Shown here one piece after another: positions 29,145 to 36,137 of a DNA stretch of 64,000 nucleotides. The stretch's first letter is position 1; each line of letters opens with the position of its first letter. The stretch is from Bacillota bacterium (GTDB lineage Bacteria > Bacillota > Clostridia > Christensenellales > Aristaeellaceae): assembly GCA_023411375.1 (NCBI GenBank), contig JAEYOW010000033.1, forward strand, positions 62,001 through 126,000, written 5' to 3'. Below the pieces are notes generated by a model that saw only the letters and a list, made by a program, of their open reading frames with translations, was not told the origin of the DNA and did no database searches. Both the position numbers and the translations under genes were made by a program.

Positions 29145-30404
29145 TTGCATAATCTTAAAAATTTGTTCCGAGCGCGGGACAAGCCCCGCAATTCTCTGAA
29201 CGGCAGCGGTTATTCCTTCCTGTTCGGCAATACCGTGGCGGGAAAAACCGTCAACGAGCGCAGCGCCATGCAGATGTCGGCGGTATACGCCTGTGTGCGC
29301 ATTTTGTCCGAGGCCATCGCCTCACTGCCGCTGCACTTCTACCAGTACAACGCCGCAGGCGGTAAGGAGAAGGCGCTGCGGCATCCGCTGTATAACCTGC
29401 TCCACGATGAGCCGAACCCGGAAATGACAGCCTTTTCCTTCCGGGAAACCCTCATGACGCACCTGCTGCTCTGGGGCAACGGCTACGCGCAGATCGTGCG
29501 CAATCAGCGCGGCGAGGTCATTGCGCTGTATCCGCTGATGCCCGACCGCATGACTGTGGATCGGGATTCCCGCGGGCACATCTATTACGAATATACCCGC
29601 TCGGATTCGGACGTGAAAAGCCTGGGCAGGAAGTCCTCGGTGATCCTTTCGCCGGAGGACGTTTTTCATATTCCCGGTCTGGGTTTTGACGGGCTTGTGG
29701 GTTATTCGCCCATCGCCATGGCGAAGCAGGCCATCGGCATGGGCCTCGCCTGCGACGAGTACGGCGCGTCCTTTTATCAGAATGGCGCGCAGCCGGGCGG
29801 CGTGCTGGAGCATCCGGGCGTGGTGAAAGACCCCAAGCGTGTGCGCGATTCCTGGAACGCCATCTATCAGGGCAGCAGGAACGCTCATCGTATCGCCGTT
29901 CTCGAAGAGGGAATGAGCTACAAACCCATCTCCATTTCGCCGGAGCAGGCGCAATTTCTCGAAACACGCAAATTCCAGATCGACGAAATTGCGCGCATTT
30001 TCCGCGTGCCGCCCCACATGGTGGGCGATCTGGACAAATCGTCCTTCTCCAATATCGAGCAGCAGTCGCTGGAGTTTGTGAAGTACACGCTTTCTCCGTG
30101 GATTACCCGCTGGGAGCAGACCATTCACCGCTCTCTGCTGCTGCCCTCGGAAAAGCCGCGGTATTTCGCCCGGTTCAATGTGGAGGGTCTGCTGCGCGGC
30201 GATTATCAGTCCCGCATGAACGGCTATGCCGTGGGCAGGCAGAACGGCTGGATGAGCGCCAACGACATCCGCGAATTGGAAAACCTCGACCGCATCCCCG
30301 CCGAGGCGGGCGGCGATCTGTACCTCATCAACGGCAACATGACCAAGCTGGCAGACGCGGGCCTGTTTGCCGGTAAAGAAACCATTCGAAAGGAGCCCTT
30401 ATAA
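29145..30404 (+). CDS. Portal protein, HK97 type
   Basis: About 419 aa. I prefer the TTG at 29145 (GAAGGTG six bases upstream); an ATG at 29118 has no ribosome binding site and sits in the cargo promoter. The protein shows family blocks: NERSAMQMSAVYACVRILSEAIASLPLHFY, HPLYNLLHDEPNPEMTAFSFRETL, WGNGYAQIVRNQRGEVIALYPL, then RIFRVPPHMVGDLDKSSFSNIEQQS and TLSPWITRWEQTI. It forms the dodecameric DNA gate of the prohead. The protease gene starts at the next base. Confidence 0.95.
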   Translation: MHNLKNLFRARDKPRNSLNGSGYSFLFGNTVAGKTVNERSAMQMSAVYACVRILSEAIASLPLHFYQYNAAGGKEKALRHPLYNLLHDEPNPEMTAFSFRETLMTHLLLWGNGYAQIVRNQRGEVIALYPLMPDRMTVDRDSRGHIYYEYTRSDSDVKSLGRKSSVILSPEDVFHIPGLGFDGLVGYSPIAMAKQAIGMGLACDEYGASFYQNGAQPGGVLEHPGVVKDPKRVRDSWNAIYQGSRNAHRIAVLEEGMSYKPISISPEQAQFLETRKFQIDEIARIFRVPPHMVGDLDKSSFSNIEQQSLEFVKYTLSPWITRWEQTIHRSLLLPSEKPRYFARFNVEGLLRGDYQSRMNGYAVGRQNGWMSANDIRELENLDRIPAEAGGDLYLINGNMTKLADAGLFAGKETIRKEPL

Positions 30405-31103
30405 ATGAAGAAATTCTGGAACTGGATCAGGGACGAAACCGCTCCGGACGCGCGAATTTTGCGTTTGGAGGGAGCCATCGCCGAGGAAAGCTGGCTTGAC
30501 GATGAGGTCACGCCCGCGGCCTTCAAGGCGGAGCTGGCTTCCGGCAGCGGCCCTATTACCGTCTGGATCAATTCGCCGGGCGGAGATTGCGTGGCTGCGG
30601 CGCAGATCTACAATATGCTCATGGATTACCCGGCGGACGTAACCGTGCGCATTGATGGCATTGCCGCCAGCGCGGCTTCGGTGATCGCCATGGCCGGAAC
30701 GAAGGTGCAGATGTCGCCGGTGTCCGTCATGATGATCCACAATCCGCTGACCGTGGCCATGGGCGACAGCGACGAAATGCGCCGGGCCATCCAGTTGCTG
30801 GACGAGGTAAAGGAGAGCATCATCAATGCCTATGAGATTAAGACCGGCCTTTCCCGTACCAAGCTGTCCCATCTCATGGACGGCGAGACGTGGATGAACG
30901 CGAAAAAGGCGCTGGAGCTGGGCTTCTGCGACGAAATCCTGTATCAGCCGGAGGCGGAGCCCGCGCCGGAGGACAGTTTTACGTTCTCTCGCCGGGCCGT
31001 CACGAATTCCCTGCTGGACAAGCTGAAAACCCGTATTCCCAAACCCGACAACCGAGTCAGCGCGGCAGACCTCCACAAGAGGCTGTCGCGTTTGCCGCAT
31101 TAA
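30405..31103 (+). CDS. ClpP-like prohead maturation protease
   Basis: A 232-aa serine protease. ATG at 30405 directly after the portal stop, with AAAGGAG upstream. The ClpP fold is visible: INSPGGDCVAAAQIYNML, IDGIAASAASVIAMAG with the nucleophile Ser (about residue 90), and MMIHNPLT with the His (about 111). It trims the scaffold part of the capsid protein during maturation; the capsid gene is next, and its N-terminal 100 residues look like such a delta domain. Confidence 0.93.
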   Translation: MKKFWNWIRDETAPDARILRLEGAIAEESWLDDEVTPAAFKAELASGSGPITVWINSPGGDCVAAAQIYNMLMDYPADVTVRIDGIAASAASVIAMAGTKVQMSPVSVMMIHNPLTVAMGDSDEMRRAIQLLDEVKESIINAYEIKTGLSRTKLSHLMDGETWMNAKKALELGFCDEILYQPEAEPAPEDSFTFSRRAVTNSLLDKLKTRIPKPDNRVSAADLHKRLSRLPH

Positions 31104-31116
31104 GGAGGAAAAAACG

Positions 31117-32316
31117 ATGAATCGAATTCTGGAACTGCGCGAAAAGCGCGCCAAGGCGTGGGACGCCGCTAAGAAGTTTCTGGACGCCAAGACCGGCCCG
31201 GACGGTCTGGTTTCCGCAGAGGATTCCGCGACCTATGACAAGATGGAAGCGGATGTGCTCGCCATGGGCAAGGAGGTCGAGCGCCTGGAGCGTCAGGCCG
31301 CCATCGACGCGGCGCTGAACGCGCCCGCGAATCAGCCCATCACCGAAAAGCCCGGCGAGAAGGACAAGGCCAAGACGGGCCGCGCCTCCGCGGAATACGC
31401 CGCCGCGTTCTGGCAGGCCATTCGCAGCAAGTCCGTGCCCCACGAGGTTTTCAACGCGCTGGAAACCGGCACCGACAGCGAGGGCGGCTATCTGGTGCCG
31501 GATGAGTATCAGCGCACCCTGATCGACGCACTACAGGAGCAGAACATCTTCCGCCAGCTGGCCCACGTCATTACGACCACGTCCGGCGAGCGCAAGATTC
31601 CCGTGGTCGCATCCCACGGCACCGCCGCGTGGATCGATGAGGAAGGCTCCTATCCCGAGAGCGACGACGCCTTCGGTCAGGTGTCCATCGGCTCCTACAA
31701 GCTGGCCACCATGATTAAGGTGTCCGAGGAACTGCTGAACGACTCCGCCTTCGACGTGCCCGCGTATATCGCCCGCGAATTCGCGCGCCGCATCGGCGCT
31801 GCCGAGGAAGAAGCGTTTTTCACCGGCAACGGCACGGGCAAGCCGCTGGGCATTCTGGCCGCCACCGGCGGCGCGCAGACCGGCGTGACTGCGGCCAGCG
31901 CCACAGCCATCACCATGGACGAGGTCATGGATCTGTTCTATTCCCTGCGCGCGCCCTATCGCCGGAACTCCGTGTTCATTATGAACGATTCCACCGTAAA
32001 GGCGCTGCGCAAGCTCAAGAACGGCAACGGCGACTATCTCTGGCAGCCCAGCGTGCGCGCGGGCCAGCCGGACACGCTGCTGAACCGTCCTGTGTACACC
32101 TCCACCTTCATGCCCGCCATTGCCGCCGGTGCCAAGAGCATTCTGTTCGGCGATCTGGGCTATTACTGGGTGGCGGATCGTCAGGGCCGCAGCTTCAAGC
32201 GGCTCAACGAGCTGTACGCCGCCACCGGTCAGGTGGGCTTCCTGTCCTCCGAGCGCGTAGACGGCAAGCTGATTCTGCCCGAGGCCGTGAAGGTGCTGGC
32301 GCAGAAGGCGGCCTAA
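31117..32316 (+). CDS. Major capsid protein, HK97 fold
   Basis: A 399-aa protein; ATG at 31117 with AAGGAGG upstream. Residues 1-105 form a helical, charged delta/scaffold region ending near KTGRASAEYAAAFWQ. The HK97 core follows: TDSEGGYLVPDEYQRTLIDALQEQNIFRQLA, EEAFFTGNGTGKPLGIL, PYRRNSVFIMNDSTVKALRKLK, PVYTSTFMPAIAAGAKSILFGDL. The maturation protease upstream would remove the delta domain. Codon use matches the neighbouring late genes. Confidence 0.95.
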   Translation: MNRILELREKRAKAWDAAKKFLDAKTGPDGLVSAEDSATYDKMEADVLAMGKEVERLERQAAIDAALNAPANQPITEKPGEKDKAKTGRASAEYAAAFWQAIRSKSVPHEVFNALETGTDSEGGYLVPDEYQRTLIDALQEQNIFRQLAHVITTTSGERKIPVVASHGTAAWIDEEGSYPESDDAFGQVSIGSYKLATMIKVSEELLNDSAFDVPAYIAREFARRIGAAEEEAFFTGNGTGKPLGILAATGGAQTGVTAASATAITMDEVMDLFYSLRAPYRRNSVFIMNDSTVKALRKLKNGNGDYLWQPSVRAGQPDTLLNRPVYTSTFMPAIAAGAKSILFGDLGYYWVADRQGRSFKRLNELYAATGQVGFLSSERVDGKLILPEAVKVLAQKAA

Positions 32317-32329
32317 GGAGGAATGACCG

Positions 32330-32701
32330 ATGATGAAGGCTGATCCGGTGCGGGACGAAACCCGCACCACCCACAATTATTTCGCGCATGGCGGCAACCA
32401 TGGAGGCCGAGCGAAGCGAGTGCTGGAGTGCCGAGGACAGCGCAAAGCGCTCCGCAGGCACGGAACACCGGGCGCTATCGGTGCGCACGGTGCGAAATCA
32501 GTGATCGGCGGAAAGCTGACCTTCCTGCCCACGGCCACCGTGGAGGGCGGCGACAATCTGTTTGGCGGTGCGGGCATTACGCCCGCCGCCAATCTTCCCA
32601 CAAGCGACGCCACTACGATTGCGGCATTGAAAGATGACTTCAACGCGCTGCTTTCTGCACTGAAGGCTGTCGGGCTGATGGAAGCGGATGGGCAGCAATG
32701 A
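32330..32701 (+). CDS. Head fibre-like protein with a possible in-frame insertion
   Basis: A 123-aa protein; ATG at 32330, AAGGAGG upstream. Its C-terminal part (VIGGKLTFLPTATVEGGDNL..., ATTIAALKDDFNALLSALKAVGLM) matches head fibre proteins that decorate capsids of Firmicutes phages, and the first 20 residues (NYFAHGG) fit too. Between them lie about 32 arginine- and glycine-rich residues (RAKRVLECRGQRKALRRHG) that I do not expect in the family; their DNA resembles a stretch near 49356. This looks like an in-frame insertion of a small GC-rich repeat. It overlaps the next start by four bases. Confidence 0.7.
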   Translation: MMKADPVRDETRTTHNYFAHGGNHGGRAKRVLECRGQRKALRRHGTPGAIGAHGAKSVIGGKLTFLPTATVEGGDNLFGGAGITPAANLPTSDATTIAALKDDFNALLSALKAVGLMEADGQQ

Positions 32702-32982
32702 TCGTCTCAGTAGAGGAACTGAAGGCTCATCTGCGCATTCAGCAGGATGCAGAGGATAAACTGCTCGGAAATCTGCTGATGCAGTCGCAGGTTGCGGCCA
32801 ACGATTTCTGCCGGACGGATTTTGACGCGGACGCGCCGGAACCCGTCCGGCTGGCTGTGCTGCTCATGGCTTCCCATTTCTATGAATACCGGGACGCCTC
32901 CGACCGCTCGGCCTATCTGACCATGATGAACGCTTTCCACGCGCTGCTGTATCCCTACCGCAAAATCGAAGATATGTTTTAA
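32698..32982 (+). CDS. Head-tail connector (gp6-like)
   Basis: A 94-aa protein; ATG at 32698 overlaps the fibre gene stop. The all-helical pattern VEELKAHLRIQQDAEDKLLGNLLMQSQVAANDFC...PVRLAVLLMASHFYEYRD is that of HK97 gp6/phage connector proteins, which form a ring beneath the portal. Position after the capsid gene supports this. Confidence 0.9.
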   Translation: MIVSVEELKAHLRIQQDAEDKLLGNLLMQSQVAANDFCRTDFDADAPEPVRLAVLLMASHFYEYRDASDRSAYLTMMNAFHALLYPYRKIEDMF

Positions 32983-33003
32983 TGCTCGAAAGAGGTGAAC
33001 CAA

Positions 33004-33339
33004 ATGAAAATCCCGCATCCCGGCGAGCTGCGCCAGCTGGTGGAGATTGGCTGCACTGTTCATGAGATCAACGAAAACGGCTTTCCCGTGGAGACGGAGC
33101 AGGTGGTCTGCCAGGTATGGGCCAAGGCGGAAGATTGCGACTCCCGCTATTTCACCTCGGGCGACACAGAAAACACCGAGCGCGGCATCTGGTTCACCAT
33201 CCGCTGGCGCAGCGATGTGCAGCCCGGCATGTGGGTGCTGTGGAACGGACAGAAGCAGATCATCACAGAAATCGGCGAGTACGATTTCAAGCGCCGCTAT
33301 CTGCGCCTGACCACCAAGGCCGTGAAGGGGGTGCACTGA
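33004..33339 (+). CDS. Head closure / head-tail adaptor protein (SPP1 gp16-like)
   Basis: A 111-aa protein. The ATG at 33004 follows AAAGAGGTG at a good distance, better than the GTG nine bases upstream. Features: PGELRQLVEIGCTVHEINENGFPVETEQVVCQVWAKAED and WVLWNGQKQIITEIGEYDFKRRYLRLTTK, the beta-barrel pattern of head-closure proteins. It stops the packaged DNA from leaking. Its stop overlaps the next ATG. Confidence 0.87.
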   Translation: MKIPHPGELRQLVEIGCTVHEINENGFPVETEQVVCQVWAKAEDCDSRYFTSGDTENTERGIWFTIRWRSDVQPGMWVLWNGQKQIITEIGEYDFKRRYLRLTTKAVKGVH

Positions 33340-33677
33340 TGAAGCGCGTGCAGGACGCATTGCGAAATATCGGCATTCCCGTTTTCGCAGGCGCATGGAA
33401 GGCCACTGCGGAGAATGTAACTCCGCCGCAGCAGTATCTGGTTTACACCACTCAGACCTATGAGGACGAGCACTGGGACGATGCAAACCGCCGTTACCGC
33501 GTTTACGTTTACCTGAATCTTTGGAGCACAGTCGATCCAACCGAGGCCATTCACCTCATGCGGGCCGCCATGCGAAAGGCTGGCTTCGCCTTTTCTGACG
33601 AGGCCGTTTCCTATAACGACGATACCCGCCAGACGCTGGTCGCCTGGACATGGGTTTGCTGGGAGGATGACGGATGA
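33339..33677 (+). CDS. Tail completion/head-tail joining protein
   Basis: A 112-aa protein; ATG at 33339 overlaps the previous TGA (ATGA-type coupling). Features: VQDALRNIGIPVFAGAW, QQYLVYTTQTYEDEHWDDANRRYRVYVYLNLWS, DPTEAIHLMRAAMRKAGF. This resembles tail completion proteins (gp17-like) found between the head closure and gp10-family genes. The order here, before gp10, is slightly different from the common one. It overlaps the next gene by four bases. Confidence 0.7.
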   Translation: MKRVQDALRNIGIPVFAGAWKATAENVTPPQQYLVYTTQTYEDEHWDDANRRYRVYVYLNLWSTVDPTEAIHLMRAAMRKAGFAFSDEAVSYNDDTRQTLVAWTWVCWEDDG

Positions 33678-34108
33678 GCATGGAATTATCGGGCGGTGTG
33701 GAACTGCGGGAGGACATTGCCCGCATGGCCGATCTGCTGCGCACCTCCGGCGAAAACGGCTCCCGCGCCTGCAGCTGGATTTTGCAGAACGCGGCTCAGC
33801 CGGTGCTGGAGCAGATGCTGCACAACGCATCCACCGATCCCAAGCGCCGCACGGGCACGCTGCTGCGGTCGATCAAGATCGGGCGCGTGGTGAAAAAGCG
33901 CTCCGGCGGCTATCGCGTCACCTGTGGCATTCACCGAAAGGACGGCGGCGCGGCGTATGGAAATCCCGTGGAATTCGGCCATGGCGGCCCGCACCCGGCT
34001 CCGCCGCATCCCTTCGTTCGTCCGGCTTTCGACGCGAAGGCCGACGAAGCCTATGAAAAAGTGAAAGAACAACTGAGACAGGCCCTCGACAGCCGAGGGC
34101 TTTTGTGA
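33674..34108 (+). CDS. HK97 gp10-family tail-joining protein
   Basis: A 144-aa protein; ATG at 33674 overlaps the preceding stop. The gp10 signature is present: TGTLLRSIKIGRVVKKRSGGYRVTCGI, YGNPVEFGHGG and PPHPFVRPAFDAKADEAYEKVKEQL. It helps attach the tail to the head. The last codons form a hairpin followed by TTTT. Confidence 0.9.
   Translation: MSMELSGGVELREDIARMADLLRTSGENGSRACSWILQNAAQPVLEQMLHNASTDPKRRTGTLLRSIKIGRVVKKRSGGYRVTCGIHRKDGGAAYGNPVEFGHGGPHPAPPHPFVRPAFDAKADEAYEKVKEQLRQALDSRGLL
34082..34104 (+). terminator. Attenuator-like hairpin at the gp10-family stop
   Basis: GCCCTCG (34082-34088) and CGAGGGC (34094-34100) with TTTT directly after, spanning the final codons of the gp10-family gene and 26 bases before the major tail gene. 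It may set the ratio of connector to tail transcripts. Confidence 0.5.
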
Positions 34109-34126
34109 TTATAAGGAGGAAAAACT

Positions 34127-34744
34127 ATGCCGAATACGCCCGCTGCCGCGCCCGCGGTTTCGTCTACCGTGGGCCTGAAAAACATGGTGATCGCGCCGGT
34201 GACGGAGGATACCGAAACGTCCACCACCTACGGCGATCTGCAGAGGGTGGCCGGTGCCATCGAGGCCACCATTACGCCGGAAAACAATGATCCGGACATT
34301 CAGTATTTTGACGACGTGGAAGGCGACGTGCTCTATCCCGATCCGGAGCTCACCTTCAAGACCAAGCTGGCTGACCTGCCGCTGGTCGTGCAGGAGATGA
34401 TCTTCTCCAACAAGATCGATGACAACGGCGTACTGATCCGCACGGCCAACGACAAGCCCGGCTATTTCGCCGTGGGCTTTATGTCCGAGAAGGCCAACGG
34501 CACCTATCGCTATGTGTGGCTGTTCAAGGTGCGCGCCAAGCCCGTCACGGAGACCTACGCCACCAAGGAGGGCACCAGCATTACCCGCCAGACCGGTGAG
34601 GTGGAGTGGACGGCCATCAAGCGCACGTCTGACGGTCGCTATCAGGCAGTGGCGGACGAGGGAGAAAACGGCTTTACCGCCGAGAAAGCCGCCGCTTTCC
34701 TGAACACGGTCTACACGCCGGTGTTTACCGCCGTGGGCAGCTAA
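34127..34744 (+). CDS. Major tail tube protein
   Basis: A 205-aa protein; ATG at 34127 after AAGGAGGA. It fits the phi13/TP901-type major tail family: VGLKNMVIAPVTEDTETSTTYGD near the N-terminus, DPDIQYFDDVEGDVLYPDPELTFKTKLADLP, then GYFAVGFMSEKANGTYRYVWLFKVRAKPV and EVEWTAIKRTSDGRYQAVADEGE. It polymerises into the tail tube. A hairpin (34754-34782) follows, in line with high, separately ended expression. Confidence 0.92.
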   Translation: MPNTPAAAPAVSSTVGLKNMVIAPVTEDTETSTTYGDLQRVAGAIEATITPENNDPDIQYFDDVEGDVLYPDPELTFKTKLADLPLVVQEMIFSNKIDDNGVLIRTANDKPGYFAVGFMSEKANGTYRYVWLFKVRAKPVTETYATKEGTSITRQTGEVEWTAIKRTSDGRYQAVADEGENGFTAEKAAAFLNTVYTPVFTAVGS

Positions 34745-34753
34745 CGCTGTCTG

Positions 34754-34788
34754 TCAGCCCGCCGAATCGCTCGACGGGCTGATTTCTT
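34754..34788 (+). terminator. Hairpin after the major tail gene
   Basis: TCAGCCCG (34754-34761) pairs with CGGGCTGA (34775-34782), then TTTCTTC. A weak intrinsic terminator or 3' stabiliser. Confidence 0.5.
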
Positions 34789-34827
34789 CATAGATACTGC
34801 ATTTTGTGCTCAGCCAAGGAGGCCGCT

Positions 34828-35202
34828 ATGATTACCTGCACCCTGCGGGACAAGAAGTATTCCATTGATTTTGTTTCGGGCCGCGCCCTGCGCGAACTGG
34901 AGCCCGCCGCCCAGATGTATGCAAAGGTGGTGCGCCTATCCGAGCTGGCCGCCAAGGGCCAGCCCATCCCGGACGACGCGAAATTCACCATCTCCGAGGC
35001 CATGGACACCATGATCCGCTGGTTCTGCATTCTCTTTCAGAATCAGTTTACGCCGGACGATGTGCTGGACAATTATCCTGTTGACCGTCTGATGCACGAC
35101 ATTGCGTTGGCACTAATGGCCGTGCAGGCCCAGACCACGGACGTGCTGTCCGATTTCCCTACGACGGCAGCGACGGAACCGGTGCAGACGCCGGAATCCT
35201 GA
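34828..35202 (+). CDS. Tail assembly chaperone, short form (gpG-like)
   Basis: A 124-aa protein; ATG at 34828 with AAGGAGG upstream. Helical after a short beta start (YSIDFVSGRALRELEPAAQMYAKVVRLSELAAKG, FTISEAMDTMIRWFCILFQNQFTPDDVLDNYPVDRLMHDI). Position between the major tail and tape measure genes is that of the lambda G-type chaperone. A TTTCCCT heptamer near its end lets some ribosomes shift into the T frame. Confidence 0.85.
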   Translation: MITCTLRDKKYSIDFVSGRALRELEPAAQMYAKVVRLSELAAKGQPIPDDAKFTISEAMDTMIRWFCILFQNQFTPDDVLDNYPVDRLMHDIALALMAVQAQTTDVLSDFPTTAATEPVQTPES

Positions 35203-35390
35203 CGCTGCCGGATTACATTTATTCTACCTACAACGCCCTCATGGAGTCCGGCTGGAAATTCGACGAGATCGACCGGATGGATATGCTGGGCTTTCTGCGC
35301 GTCCGCGCGTGGAGCGCAAAGCGGGAATGCAAAAAGAAAGAACCCCGCCGAGCTTTTATCGACGAGGTTTGGCCTGATCTGAATCCTTAA
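34828..35390 (+). CDS. Tail assembly chaperone, long frameshift form (gpGT-like)
   Basis: A -1 shift at the slippery heptamer T-TTC-CCT (35154-35160) joins the G frame to an overlapping frame that runs to TAA at 35388-35390, giving about 187 aa. The heptamer has the X-XXY-YYZ form in register with the G frame. The T part reads ILTLPDYIYSTYNALMESGWKFDEIDRMDMLGFLRVRAW and ends EVWPDLNP, typical of the T moiety that binds tail tube protein. The T frame has no start or ribosome binding site of its own. Translate as 34828-35160 joined to 35160-35390. Confidence 0.85.
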
Positions 35391-35392
35391 GC

Positions 35393-35830
35393 TTATTCTT
35401 CGCTTTCTTCCTTTTCGCTGGCAAGCAGCCGGAGAAATTCTGCCGGTTCATACACCGGGATGGAGACACCGGCATAGTGCTTGGTGTTCCGTGTCACAAT
35501 GCAGTCCATGCCGCTGCGCTTGCCCGTTTCGATCATGACCGCATCTTCAAAATCTGCGCATTCTGCCAGCAGCGCGAGACGCACGTCTGCGCCGAGACTG
35601 TCCAGCATTCCCACAAGATCGAGCAGGCGCTGCAGTAGAATGCGGCTTTGCTCGTTGCTGTGTGTGGCCCGGTGCGAAAGATAGAAAATGTCCGTGGCGG
35701 ATTTCGCGGTGATATAACCGCTGAATTCCTGTATTGCCGCGGCGCGAAAAAGGCTCAGCGCGTCCTGGGCGAATGGCTCGCGCTTTTGCAGGAAGTCAAC
35801 GACCACGCAGGTATCCAGCAATGCTTTCAT
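35393..35830 (-). CDS. PIN-domain toxin (VapC-like)
   Basis: A 145-aa protein on the strand opposite to the late genes. PIN-domain features: MKALLDTCVVVDFLQKREPF with the first Asp, YITAKSATDIFYL, and ECADFEDAVMIETGKRSGMDCIVTRN with the later acidic residues. PIN toxins cleave RNA, often tRNA. Its ATG overlaps the antitoxin stop (ATGA). It ends two bases from the T-chaperone stop, so the module is packed tightly into the tail gene cluster. Confidence 0.88.
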   Translation of the reverse strand: MKALLDTCVVVDFLQKREPFAQDALSLFRAAAIQEFSGYITAKSATDIFYLSHRATHSNEQSRILLQRLLDLVGMLDSLGADVRLALLAECADFEDAVMIETGKRSGMDCIVTRNTKHYAGVSIPVYEPAEFLRLLASEKEESEE

Positions 35831-36045
35831 AGCGTATCCAGCCGTTCCTCTCTCGCTTCCTCCAGCGTCACGGTATCGGGCACGCTGCCAAACAGCGCGT
35901 CGACTGTGCTCAGCTTATCCTGGAATGGATTGGTGAGCTTGGAAACGACCTTCCCATTGCGCGTGATATAAATGTCCTCGGTCATGGAGAGCAGCAGGTA
36001 CTTGCTCAGATTCTGCTTCAATTCCGTTGCAGTGATTGACATCAT
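35827..36045 (-). CDS. Phd/YefM-like antitoxin
   Basis: A 72-aa protein. ATG at 36045 (or the next ATG at 36042) after GGGAGGG. The N-terminus SITATELKQNLSKYLLLSMTEDIYITRNGKVVSKLTNP is the Phd/YefM DNA-binding fold; the C-terminus (STVDALFGSVPDTVTLEEAREERLDTL) would wrap the toxin. A 12-bp-arm palindrome across the promoter -35 suggests autoregulation by the complex. The pairing of a Phd-type antitoxin with a PIN toxin is well known. Confidence 0.87.
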   Translation of the reverse strand: MMSITATELKQNLSKYLLLSMTEDIYITRNGKVVSKLTNPFQDKLSTVDALFGSVPDTVTLEEAREERLDTL

Positions 36046-36065
36046 CAATCCCTCCCTTCGCTTAT

Positions 36066-36109
36066 ATTATACACGAATCGCACGATTTTATCAATAGAAT
36101 CGTGCGATT
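36066..36109 (-). promoter_or_regulatory. Toxin-antitoxin promoter with palindromic operator
   Basis: Minus strand TTGATA (-35, 36089-36094), 17-base spacer, TATAAT (-10, 36066-36071). The palindrome AATCGCACGATT (36076-36087) / AATCGTGCGATT (36098-36109) has perfect 12-base arms and brackets the -35, the expected place for autorepression. Confidence 0.88.
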
Positions 36110-36137
36110 TAATATTTCCCAAAGGTGGTGAGCCCGC

